A stretch of 64,000 bases of DNA, from assembly GCA_009777175.1 (NCBI GenBank), contig WRMI01000001.1, positions 62,001 through 126,000 of the forward strand. Direction: 5' to 3'. The notes below the pieces were generated by a model that did not search any database, had not been told where the DNA came from, and saw only the letters and a program-made list of their open reading frames with translations. The DNA comes from Marinilabiliaceae bacterium (lineage in GTDB: Bacteria > Bacteroidota > Bacteroidia > Bacteroidales > Marinilabiliaceae). Below are positions 8,169 through 16,405 of this stretch, piece after piece (position 1 is the first letter of the stretch; every line of letters starts with the position of its first letter). The position numbers and the translations under genes are program-made.

Positions 8169-8224
8169 AAAACTCTACGTTACACTAATAGGAAGGTGCT
8201 ATTTTTTTATCGGTCAGTAGTGAT
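8169..8224 (+). repeat. Partial copy of the MITE-like repeat, with terminator-like stem
   Basis: Shares AACTCTACGTTACAC, AGGTGCTATTTTTT and ATCGGTCAGTAGTGAT with the element at 62406-62633, with a more degenerate copy at 11780-11900. Inside, AATAG/CTATT forms a 5-bp stem with a 7-base loop followed by a run of T, so the copy may end transcription of the truncated SpvB-like gene. Confidence 0.7.
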
Positions 8225-8247
8225 AAATTTACTAAAATTTGAACACT

Positions 8248-8868
8248 ATGAAACAAACAATTTTTGTATTTATCGCAACACTCCTGTTTTGTGGAGTAGT
8301 TGCCGCACAAAATCAGAACGAACATGAGGGGTTTTTGAACGCTCAATTTCTGATTTTAGACGAAGTTCAGCCGCTAACGCAGGTAGAACGAGAGCAAATG
8401 AAAAACATTTTCTATGAGGAAATTGCTGAGTCGGGGTTTCGAAATATAGCATTTAACATCGCTATGAGCAAAACGCTTGAAAATCCCGATTACTACTTGG
8501 TTTATTTCCAAGATGAGATTGCCAAAAGAGCATGGACTATTTACCATGAAGATTTAGGCTATTATCTTGAAGAAATGGAACTTAATGATTCTACATTAGA
8601 ATCTATTAGCGGACATTTAAAAGAACGCAGCGAGAATTTAGCTCTTGTCGAAATGTATTTTCTCGGCATACCCGAAGACTTGTTTGCTGTCAAAGAGGAT
8701 GTCAAGCTAAAATATGAAAAACAAATTTCTGATGTTTATATCAGAAATGATTCAAAGGGGGCGAGTTATAAAGAATTATGCAAGAAAGTGGAAATTCGAC
8801 AACGCCATTTTGGAAAAAACCGAAACCGACAGTGTTTCTTATCTTGTGGGCAATATCAGGCAATATGA
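8248..8868 (+). CDS. N-terminal part of a frameshifted T9SS-secreted protein
   Basis: From the ATG at 8248 the protein starts MKQTIFVFIATLLFCGVVAAQ, a clear signal peptide, and continues as an alpha-rich acidic domain of unknown function (about residues 25-170). The last 25-30 residues (EIRQRHFGKNRNRQCFLS) are basic and Cys-containing, unlike what precedes them. The overlapping frame at 8714-9202 carries a natural-looking continuation (FDNAILEKTETDSVSYLVG) and a T9SS tail. The two frames were most likely one gene, joined near 8780-8800. I recognise no family for the N-terminal domain. Confidence 0.6.
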   Translation: MKQTIFVFIATLLFCGVVAAQNQNEHEGFLNAQFLILDEVQPLTQVEREQMKNIFYEEIAESGFRNIAFNIAMSKTLENPDYYLVYFQDEIAKRAWTIYHEDLGYYLEEMELNDSTLESISGHLKERSENLALVEMYFLGIPEDLFAVKEDVKLKYEKQISDVYIRNDSKGASYKELCKKVEIRQRHFGKNRNRQCFLSCGQYQAI

Positions 8869-9202
8869 TATAAAACGTAAAGAGCCGGGCAAACCGCTTT
8901 ATGTTTCATTGCAAAAGAATAAAGTAACTCCTAATGGCATAGTATTAGAAAAAGATTTTTTGATTGCCTACCCAAATCCATTTGATGGCGAGATAAACAT
9001 TCTCTTTTCTATTGAAAATGAACAAAATGTATCAATTTCCGTTTTTGATATAAAAGGCAATCTGTTCGACCAACAAAATTTTGGCATTTTGGATGCTGGA
9101 CAGCACAATTATCAGCTTGCCCTTTCCGCACCCAAAGGGCAATATATGCTTGTGGTGCAATTAGAAAACAAAAAATTTACACATTTAATTATAAAAAAAT
9201 AG
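8714..9202 (+). CDS. C-terminal part of the frameshifted protein, T9SS sorting domain
   Basis: The frame after the inferred shift. From about residue 25 it reads as a normal protein, and from about residue 80 it carries a type A sorting domain: IAYPNPFDGEINILFSIENE, then SVFDIKGNLFDQQNFG, QHNYQLALSAPKGQYMLVVQ and a lysine-rich end. Its apparent N-terminus has no signal peptide, so it would not be secreted by itself. It makes sense only as the tail of 8248-8868. Either a real disabling mutation or a base-calling error could explain the split. Confidence 0.6.
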   Translation: MKNKFLMFISEMIQRGRVIKNYARKWKFDNAILEKTETDSVSYLVGNIRQYDIKRKEPGKPLYVSLQKNKVTPNGIVLEKDFLIAYPNPFDGEINILFSIENEQNVSISVFDIKGNLFDQQNFGILDAGQHNYQLALSAPKGQYMLVVQLENKKFTHLIIKK

Positions 9203-9301
9203 ACTATCATGAATAAATTATTGAAAAAAATTATTAATTTTGCATTTTATCCCTAAGAAAAATGAAATCAAAAAGAAAACACAGATAAATGTTAATAAGC
9301 C

Positions 9302-11647
9302 ATGAACAGACCACTTTTTTTCTTTAGCATATTTTTTCTTCTTGCAACAATTGCAATTTTTTCGCAACCGCTTACCTCTGATGCTGAGCAGCGTCTTTTG
9401 TCATTTTGCGAACTTTATAGCACGGTAAAATACTATTATCCTGATCCCAATCTGCAAGATTTTCCATGGGATGCCTTTGCATATCAAGGATACAAAATTG
9501 CAACGACTTCAAAAAACGATAAAGATTTTATCAAGAAAACCGAAAAACTTTTTCGTATCATTGCACCTGGCGTACAAATATCTAAAACAGGTTTTAATAT
9601 TACCCATATAACTCCCAAAGATACTTCTCTTTATTCGGAAAGGGCTTTTTGGCAACATCGGGGTGGGCTGAGTACGGACAAACCAACGTTTAGCAATGCT
9701 TCTACTCTAAATTATGTCTATAAAAAGCCGACAAATGAGTATTGTATGTCACATAGCTTAAAATCTGCGCAATTGCAAGGAAAAAGATTGAGGATATCTG
9801 TATGGGCAAAGATAGACGGGCAAAATGACACTATTAGAATCCTTAACTACAAATATACAAACAAAAAAACAAGAGAAAACACTTTTGTACAAATTAAAGC
9901 GGCTGGCAATGATTGGAAACGTTACGAAAAAGAGTTTCAACACTTAGAAGAAGATGCTTTTATGCTTGATATAATATATCTTTTTCATCCTCAAAAAGGG
10001 ACAGTTTATTTAGACAATTTAAAATTGGAAGTTAAAAATGAGGATGAATGGATAGAAGTAGATATACCAAATTCAAATTTTGAAAAATATTCGACATTAG
10101 GACTTTTAAGTAATTGGGATAATATGTATGCATTTAGTGCATTGGCATTTGCTGACTCTGTAAATGCAATTGATGGAAAATATTGTTTAAAAGTGCCTGC
10201 TGTTCAGGATAATCTGTTATACAATCCGGCTTCGATAGATAAACCTTATACAATTTCATTTTCGGATGGATATAAAGCTTATGTTCCTTTGCAATTATAC
10301 GCCAACGAAAAAACGGTTTACCCAATTAGCAATAAAAAAACAATTGATAATTTTACAAAAACAAACTTGTTAAATTCTTTATCTGCCAAACAATTGGCAA
10401 TTGCTTGTGCCATACAAATTTGGGCTGTGATGTATCACGATTATCCCTATCGAGAAGATGGTTTTGAAAATAAAATAAACCGATTAATGTTACAAACTAT
10501 ATACAAATTAAACACAACTAATTCGACTAATTTTTACTCCATTCTTGTAACAGATTTTTTGCAATGGATTAACGACCCTCACGCACGTATAAATGGAACA
10601 TTCAATGAAATTGATACAACAGAATTTAAAATAATCAATCTTCCTGTCAAGTATCCAAAACCAACATGTCTTACTGAAAATCAATGGGTTGTAAAAAATG
10701 TTCTTGACAGTGTAACAACCTTGCAACCTGGTGATATTATTTTACAAATAAACAACATAAAAATAGATAGCTTGTTGCAAATTTACAGTGAAAAAAATAT
10801 CAGCAGGTATATCCAACAACGAGGATTAAACAGATTAATGGTCACCTACGATGAAACTGAAATGAAAGTTAAAGTATTGCGAGGCAACGAATTGATTGAT
10901 GTTGTTTTTTCTACTGATACTCGACAAAAGAGGTATGACGTTATATCAAAAGAATATAGAGCAAAATATCAAACATTGCAGGATTCGTTGAAAGAAACAA
11001 CTAATCTGTTTTATTTGAACACAATAAACCCTCCCGAAGCATTTAACCGTAATATTGTACGAAGTCCAGAAAAAATATTGAAACAATATAATGCCACAGA
11101 TTCGTTAATAACAGAACTGAACCAATACAACGCATTGATATTAGATGTCAGGGGACGACCGAATACTACTATTTTAAACTTTTTCAATGAGTGCATGGGT
11201 ATTGACTTAAACAGAAACTCTGATGTGATAAAAATTGCTTTTTACCCTGTAGCACAATTCAAGTACGACACATTAGGTTTTACACGTTTAATCAATAGAG
11301 AAGATATTCAAATTAAAGTTCCCATTTATGTGTTGATTGACGAAAATACAATAAGTGCACCCGAAAGAGCACTATTAGGTATCAAAGAAACAAATCGTGC
11401 GGTATTTATTGGTAGCAACACAGCCGGGGCAGCTGGACCAGTTTGTAAAACCAACATTGCCAATAATATACGTTTAACTTATACGTCGGGAAAAATAGTC
11501 GGTTTGGATGATAACCCAATGTCCTATCAAGGAACGGGTATTGCCCCCGATATATATGTATATCCAACACCCGAAGGCATTGCACAAGGACGTGATGAAG
11601 TGTTGGAAAAGGCAATAGAAATAGCGTTGCAAAATTTAAAAGAATAA
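9302..11647 (+). CDS. S41-family peptidase, secreted or periplasmic
   Basis: 781 residues with a signal peptide (FFFSIFFLLATIAIFSQ). The N-terminal third is a helical/beta region typical of large Bacteroidota S41 proteins. A PDZ-like segment lies at about 455-510 (PGDIILQINNIKIDSLLQIY). The C-terminal catalytic core contains ALILDVRGRPNTTILNFF, then VLIDENTISAPERALLGIKE with the probable nucleophile Ser in TISAPE (about residue 684), and IGSNTAGAAGP. The last form resembles the tricorn/IRBP branch rather than CtpA, which carries a GKG lysine. It ends GTGIAPDIYVYPTPEGIAQG, as in the family. No T9SS tail. Likely substrate: peptides or misfolded envelope proteins (inference). Confidence 0.85.
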   Translation: MNRPLFFFSIFFLLATIAIFSQPLTSDAEQRLLSFCELYSTVKYYYPDPNLQDFPWDAFAYQGYKIATTSKNDKDFIKKTEKLFRIIAPGVQISKTGFNITHITPKDTSLYSERAFWQHRGGLSTDKPTFSNASTLNYVYKKPTNEYCMSHSLKSAQLQGKRLRISVWAKIDGQNDTIRILNYKYTNKKTRENTFVQIKAAGNDWKRYEKEFQHLEEDAFMLDIIYLFHPQKGTVYLDNLKLEVKNEDEWIEVDIPNSNFEKYSTLGLLSNWDNMYAFSALAFADSVNAIDGKYCLKVPAVQDNLLYNPASIDKPYTISFSDGYKAYVPLQLYANEKTVYPISNKKTIDNFTKTNLLNSLSAKQLAIACAIQIWAVMYHDYPYREDGFENKINRLMLQTIYKLNTTNSTNFYSILVTDFLQWINDPHARINGTFNEIDTTEFKIINLPVKYPKPTCLTENQWVVKNVLDSVTTLQPGDIILQINNIKIDSLLQIYSEKNISRYIQQRGLNRLMVTYDETEMKVKVLRGNELIDVVFSTDTRQKRYDVISKEYRAKYQTLQDSLKETTNLFYLNTINPPEAFNRNIVRSPEKILKQYNATDSLITELNQYNALILDVRGRPNTTILNFFNECMGIDLNRNSDVIKIAFYPVAQFKYDTLGFTRLINREDIQIKVPIYVLIDENTISAPERALLGIKETNRAVFIGSNTAGAAGPVCKTNIANNIRLTYTSGKIVGLDDNPMSYQGTGIAPDIYVYPTPEGIAQGRDEVLEKAIEIALQNLKE

Positions 11648-12036
11648 TTCTTTATGCTCATTTTTAGGCAGTATGATACTCAAGATTGACCTGCGTGTAT
11701 TCAAATTGTTGCTTTCATTTATACCTTAGTAGAAAAAAGAACATATATTAATTAATTAGGGAATAAGGTTAATTGATGTGATTTCATCATCTATTAAGGA
11801 TGTATAGTAGGAAAAATAAGGTATTATGGTTGTTAAGTCGACCAAAAGTAATATCTCTGTACGTAACACTAATATGTAGGTGCTTTTTTTGTGGGTCAAT
11901 AATAATTTTTTTTTAAAATTTATAATTCTTTTGATGCAAAAATCTATTTTTTAAAAAAAATTTACTACTTTTGTACTTTCAAATAAAAATTTTATCCCAG
12001 ATAATTCTAAAATAAATAATTTAAAATATTTACAAT
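11648..12036. other. Intergenic stretch with degenerate MITE-like repeat
   Basis: Positions 11780-11900 match the reverse complement of about 62407-62518: TTTCATCATCTATTAAGG, TAGTAGGAAAAATAAGG, a TACGTAACAC variant and AGGTGCTTTTTTT. This copy lacks the clear terminal ATCGGTCAGTAGTGAT. A TACTTTTG box at 11966-11973 could be the -7 element for tdh, but no TTTG lies at the right distance upstream. Nothing else was seen. Confidence 0.6.
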
Positions 12037-13068
12037 ATGAGTACAATGAAAGCATTAGTAAAGTCGAAACCTGCGAGGGGACTTTGGTTAGAAAATGTTC
12101 CATTTCCTGAGGTAGGTCCCAATGATGTTTTGATAAAAGTCACTAAAACAGCGGTTTGCGGAACAGATTTGCATATTTTTAAGTGGGATGAGTGGGCTCA
12201 AAGAACCATAAAAACTCCCATGACAATTGGGCACGAATATGTCGGCACAGTAGCGGCTGTCGGTTCGGAAGTAAAAAAAATCCACATTGACGACCGTGTT
12301 ACAGGTGAAGGTCATATTTCATGCGGACATTGCCGTAACTGCCGCAGAGGTAGGGCACATATCTGCGAAGAAACCGTTGGTATTGGAGTTAATAGAGATG
12401 GTGCATTTGCAGAATTTATTTCTGTTCCCGCCTACAACGTAATGAAAATTAACTCTAAAATACCCGACGAAATTGTGTCAATTATGGACCCATTCGGTAA
12501 TGCAACACACACGGCGCTATCTTTTCCACTTATTGGAGAAGACGTTTTAGTTACGGGTGCTGGATTAATCGGAAGTATGTGTATTGCGATTGCAAAATTT
12601 GTTGGCGCTAGATACGTCGTAGCCACTGAAACTAACGACTATCGAGCTGAACTTGCCAAAAAAATGGGTGCAACAAGGGTCGTTAATCCTTTGAAAGAAA
12701 ATCTCGCAGACGCAATGAAAGAAATGGGCATGACCGGATTTGACATTGGTTTAGAATGTTCTGGATCGCCAGTTGCATTCAACCAAATGCTCGATAATAT
12801 GTATAATTCTGGCAAAATTTCTCTGTTAGGTCTGCTACCAACAACTACTACAATTGATTGGAGCAAAATGATTTTTAAAGGACTAACAATGAAAGGAATA
12901 TACGGTCGCGAAATGTTTGAGACATGGTATCAAATGGAACAAATGTTATTGTCAGGACTGAACTTGTCCCCAATTATTACACACCACTTCTTCGTAGATG
13001 ATTTCCTCAAAGCATTTGAACTTATGGAAGAAGGTAATTGCGGAAAAGTAATTTTAGAGTGGGAATAA
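12037..13068 (+). CDS. tdh: L-threonine 3-dehydrogenase
   Basis: 343 residues aligning by eye along its full length with E. coli Tdh. It has [35 protein letters not shown], the structural zinc site [15 protein letters not shown] (about residues 93-107), [24 protein letters not shown], the Rossmann motif [10 protein letters not shown] and [13 protein letters not shown]. It is a zinc-dependent medium-chain dehydrogenase oxidising threonine to 2-amino-3-ketobutyrate with NAD+, which 2-amino-3-ketobutyrate CoA ligase then cleaves. The partner gene kbl is not adjacent, unlike in E. coli. The start MSTMKALVK could also be the internal ATG three codons in. Confidence 0.95.
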   Translation: MSTMKALVKSKPARGLWLENVPFPEVGPNDVLIKVTKTAVCGTDLHIFKWDEWAQRTIKTPMTIGHEYVGTVAAVGSEVKKIHIDDRVTGEGHISCGHCRNCRRGRAHICEETVGIGVNRDGAFAEFISVPAYNVMKINSKIPDEIVSIMDPFGNATHTALSFPLIGEDVLVTGAGLIGSMCIAIAKFVGARYVVATETNDYRAELAKKMGATRVVNPLKENLADAMKEMGMTGFDIGLECSGSPVAFNQMLDNMYNSGKISLLGLLPTTTTIDWSKMIFKGLTMKGIYGREMFETWYQMEQMLLSGLNLSPIITHHFFVDDFLKAFELMEEGNCGKVILEWE

Positions 13069-13075
13069 GGGAACA

Positions 13076-13182
13076 GTGGTTAGTGGTTAGTGATTAGTGG
13101 ATATTGGTTAACAATTAAAACTAAATGAAATGAATTGTGAATTTATTGCGTTCTTTGCGTTCTCCACATTGCGCCCTTTGCG
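13076..13182. repeat. Intergenic short repeats
   Basis: Starts with GTGGTTAGTGGTTAGTGATT-type units and continues with TTGCGTTCTTTGCGTTCTCC and TTTGCG units (13146-13182). A matching block lies at 32508-32540, and related ones are near 49612 and 49732. Confidence 0.7.
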
Positions 13183-13209
13183 ATAAAACAGTATCAGTTT
13201 TCAAATTGT

Positions 13210-14373
13210 ATGAAAAAACGTTTTTTATCTTATATACAATCAAATTTGCAAGTAAAAAAATTGTATATCATTAGTTCCTTATTTCTAATAATTTTCTTTA
13301 TCAGCCATTTATCTTACTCACAATCAGACCTTTCTTATCGCTACTATTTTAACGAATTCAATGCCGATTCTACAAATCAAAACAAACTGCATTTTCGGTT
13401 AGAAAACAATAATTTTTTCAAAAACAACGAATATTTTTCTCCTCTCTTTGACGGTTACACTCTTTTAGGATATAATATTGCCCCAATGCTTGTTTATTAT
13501 GTCGATTCACGGTTCCGACTTCAAGCGGGTTTCAATTTGTTGCAATATCATGGACTCAATACAAAAGCAGAAATAAAACCTGTCGTTTCGGCATACCTGC
13601 GATTATTTCCAAATTTTGATTTGATAATGGGCAACCTGCGCGGAAATGTTCACCATAAAATGATTGAACCGATGTTTGACCCAGAATTACAATTTACACA
13701 GCCAACCGAAACGGGTTTTCAATTTTTATACAACGTAAATCGTTTCTCGGCTGATATTTGGTTAGATTGGGAGCAATTTATTTTGCAAGAAGACTCTATT
13801 CCTGAAATGTTTACGGCAGGAATAAGTTCTAATGCTATTTTGCTCGATTTTGAAAATGGTTGGAAACTTAATTTCCCTGTTCAATTTATAGCAAAACATA
13901 TCGGCGGACAAATAGGAAACCGTGCTGTGCCTGTGCAAACACATACTAACATTGCCGCAGGAGTAGATATTTCAAAACAAATTAGCGGTTTTTTTGAAAA
14001 CTTTGGTTTTTTTGGATATTACCTACTCTATAACGAGACCACAAGCTCAAATTTTATCGGAATAAGAAACGGAAATGCAGTTTATGCAGGAACCAACATT
14101 AATATGAAAAATTGTTTATTTATGTTAGGATATTGGGGTGCCGAAAATTTTTACGCTCCCAAGGGTTGTCCGATTTTTCAATCAGTTTCTCATCCAAAAC
14201 ATGACAATATAATAAAGGAAAAGAACCTATTTACGGGAAAAATCGCTTTTCACCGTCAATTCAAATCCTATTTAAAGTTCTCACTTGCCGTAGAAACTTA
14301 CTACGACCTGAATGACCGCAGATTAGACCATTCAAGCACAATGAACATTTTGTTTACTCCCTATTTTTATTGA
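13210..14373 (+). CDS. Putative outer-membrane beta-barrel protein
   Basis: 387 residues with a long n-region and hydrophobic core (LYIISSLFLIIFFISHLSYS) acting as signal peptide. The rest is rich in alternating aromatic strands such as PMLVYYVDSRFRLQAGFNLL, AGISSNAILLDFENGWKLNF, NIAAGVDISKQISGFF and LKFSLAVETYYDLNDRR. It ends in an aromatic residue (TPYFY), all typical of an outer-membrane barrel. I recognise no specific family. It converges with the TonB-like gene, overlapping it by 7 bases at the stop codons. The last 34 bases of this gene are repeated at 15412-15445 as part of the tandem duplication that contains the TonB-like genes. Confidence 0.7.
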   Translation: MKKRFLSYIQSNLQVKKLYIISSLFLIIFFISHLSYSQSDLSYRYYFNEFNADSTNQNKLHFRLENNNFFKNNEYFSPLFDGYTLLGYNIAPMLVYYVDSRFRLQAGFNLLQYHGLNTKAEIKPVVSAYLRLFPNFDLIMGNLRGNVHHKMIEPMFDPELQFTQPTETGFQFLYNVNRFSADIWLDWEQFILQEDSIPEMFTAGISSNAILLDFENGWKLNFPVQFIAKHIGGQIGNRAVPVQTHTNIAAGVDISKQISGFFENFGFFGYYLLYNETTSSNFIGIRNGNAVYAGTNINMKNCLFMLGYWGAENFYAPKGCPIFQSVSHPKHDNIIKEKNLFTGKIAFHRQFKSYLKFSLAVETYYDLNDRRLDHSSTMNILFTPYFY

Positions 14374-15056
14374 TTCTGAAGAGTAAAATTAATAGGCACC
14401 GTATAATAAACTCTTACGGGACGGTTTCTCTGTTTTCCCGGTTTAAATCTAGGTAATGATTGTACTACTCTGATAGCCTCGCGGTCTAAACTGGGGTCAA
14501 CGGGACGCATAACTTTTACATTAGAAACGTCTCCCGTGGGTTCTACAACAAATTGTACCATAACCCTTCCTGTAATATTATTCTCTTGCGCAATTGGAGG
14601 ATATTTGGTATTTTGCGCAAGATACCTTAATAATGCTGCTTCTCCTCCCGGAAATTCGGGCGACTCTTCCACAATAGTGAAAATTTCAGTGTCATCACGT
14701 TCTTCTTCTTCCATTTCCATCGAAATTGTCATGTCAAATTCTCGTACGTCATCCATTTCGGTGTCGAAAATATCTAACACGTCATCAAGTTCAACATCGT
14801 CTTCTACGATGTTTAAAATATCCGTTACTTGCGGTGGTGGTGGTGGTGGAGGTTTAACTTCTTCCTGCTTTGTAATAGGAATAATTTCCTCTTCGCCATC
14901 ATATTGGGCAGTAACTAAACTAGGGTCTAAGGAATAATCCGTTGTAGACCACTCAAACGCAATAAGCGCAATAGATAGGACAATAACAACTCCTATCTGC
15001 ATAAAGACAGTTTTTTTGTTCTCAAGGTCTGCCTTTGACGATTTTTTTATTTCCAT
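14367..15056 (-). CDS. TonB-like energy transducer, copy 1
   Basis: 229 residues. Cytoplasmic N-terminus (MEIKKSSKADLENKKTVF), one membrane segment at about 19-38 (MQIGVVIVLSIALIAFEW), an acidic periplasmic linker with a run of seven prolines (VKPPPPPPPQ), and a C-terminal TonB domain from about residue 130. That domain shows EFPGGEAALLRYLAQNTKYP, GRVMVQFVVEPTGDVSNVKV and FKPGKQRNRPVRVYYTVPI. It would couple proton-motive force through ExbB/ExbD to outer-membrane TonB-dependent transporters, but no exbB, exbD or TonB-dependent receptor is in the window. Nearly identical to the second copy except in the linker. Confidence 0.9.
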   Translation of the reverse strand: MEIKKSSKADLENKKTVFMQIGVVIVLSIALIAFEWSTTDYSLDPSLVTAQYDGEEEIIPITKQEEVKPPPPPPPQVTDILNIVEDDVELDDVLDIFDTEMDDVREFDMTISMEMEEEERDDTEIFTIVEESPEFPGGEAALLRYLAQNTKYPPIAQENNITGRVMVQFVVEPTGDVSNVKVMRPVDPSLDREAIRVVQSLPRFKPGKQRNRPVRVYYTVPINFTLQNQ

Positions 15057-15438
15057 GATTTTGAGTATTAATAGTTTATATTTATTTTTTCAGCACTTTT
15101 CATAGAAAAATTTTTTGTAAAAATAATACTTTTTTTATAAACAACAAAATTTTAATTTTTTTTTTAATTTTTTTTCAATCAGTTTATATTTATCCACGAA
15201 TAAACACGAATTAATTGAAATTGTTATTGAGTTTACCGAAATTGTTATTGAGTTTACCGAAATATAATCATTTGCTTGTACCGAAAAATTTAATTTTTTC
15301 GTGTAAGTTTCATCTATTTAAAATTATTTTACCACGAATCACTAATCCGTTCATGGTCATCAAATTATGTTCCCCTTTGTATAATTGTAGGAGGGAGCCT
15401 TGCCCTCGCACAATGAACATTTTGTTTACTCCCGATTT

Positions 15439-16125
15439 TTATTGATTCTGAAGAGTAAAAACAATAGGTACCGTGTAGTAAACTCTTACGGGACGGTTTC
15501 TCTGTTTTCCCGGTTTAAATCTGGGCAATGATTGTACTACTCTGATAGCCTCGCGATCTAAACTGGGGTCAACGGGACGCAAAACTTTTACATTAGAAAC
15601 GTCTCCCGTGGGTTCTACTACAAACTGTACCGTAACCTTTCCTGTAATATTATTCTCTTGCGCAATAGGAGGATATTTGGTATTTTGCGCAAGATACCTT
15701 AATAATGCTGCTTCTCCTCCCGGAAATTCGGGCGACTCTTCCACAATAGTGAAAATTTCAGTGTCATCACGCACTTCATCATCCAATGGGATGTGAATAG
15801 TGGGGTCGAACACACGTTCATAGTCAATTTCGGTGATGAAAAAACCCACGTCATCAAGTTCTTCATCATCTTCTACGATGATTATAATATCAGTTGGTGT
15901 CGGTGGTGGTGGTGGCGGTGGTTTAACTTCTTCCGGTCTAGTAATAGGAATAATGTCCACATCATCCACTTCCATAGAAGTAACAAGAGTGAGGTCTAAT
16001 GAATAATCCGTAGTAGCCCACTCAAACGCAATAAGCGAAATAGATAGGACAATAACTGCTCCTATCTGTATAAAGACAGTTTTTTTGTTCTCAAGGTCTG
16101 CCTTTGACGATTTTTTTATTTCCAT
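15439..16125 (-). CDS. TonB-like energy transducer, copy 2
   Basis: 228 residues with the same layout as its neighbour: N-terminal MEIKKSSKADLENKKTVFIQ, one membrane helix, an acidic linker with VKPPPPPPPT, then the TonB C-terminal domain. The first 40 and the last 95 residues differ from copy 1 at only a few positions. The linker in between has diverged strongly (ITEIDYERVFDPTIHIPLDD against DTEMDDVREFDMTISMEMEE). The leader DNA is also duplicated. This could reflect divergence of the linker after duplication or gene conversion of the ends. Confidence 0.9.
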   Translation of the reverse strand: MEIKKSSKADLENKKTVFIQIGAVIVLSISLIAFEWATTDYSLDLTLVTSMEVDDVDIIPITRPEEVKPPPPPPPTPTDIIIIVEDDEELDDVGFFITEIDYERVFDPTIHIPLDDEVRDDTEIFTIVEESPEFPGGEAALLRYLAQNTKYPPIAQENNITGKVTVQFVVEPTGDVSNVKVLRPVDPSLDREAIRVVQSLPRFKPGKQRNRPVRVYYTVPIVFTLQNQ

Positions 16126-16405
16126 GATTTTGAGTATTAATAGTTTAGAAATATTTTTTCAGCACTTTTTATTAGAAAAATCTTTTGTAAAAATAATACT
16201 TTTTTTATAAACAACAAAATTTTAATTTTTTTTTAATTTTTTTCAATCAGTTTATATTTAGCCACGAATAAACACGAATTAATTGAAATTGTTATTGAGT
16301 TTACCGAAATTGTTATTGAGTTTACCGAAATTGTTATTGAGTTTACCGAAATAAAATCATTTATTTGATGTCCCAAATATTTATTTTACCATGAAAATTT
16401 CTTCA

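Larger units (their letters stand above)
14338..16362. repeat. Tandem duplication of about 1 kb carrying TonB-like genes
   Basis: Segment 14338 to about 15280 is repeated at 15410 to about 16355. Each copy includes the last bases of the upstream barrel gene, one complete tonB-like gene on the minus strand, its AT-rich leader and a short tandem array of the 21-mer ATTGTTATTGAGTTTACCGA(A). That array has two units in copy 1 (about 15220-15262) and three in copy 2 (about 16286-16348). Between the copies is a 130-bp spacer with a GTAGGAGGGAGCCTTGCC repeat. Confidence 0.9.

Noticed and set aside
14536..14937. 133-codon plus-strand frame with a Gly/Ser-rich sequence
   Set aside because: Antisense shadow of the TonB-like gene; the Gly run mirrors the proline run. 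The second copy at 15608 shows the same artefact.
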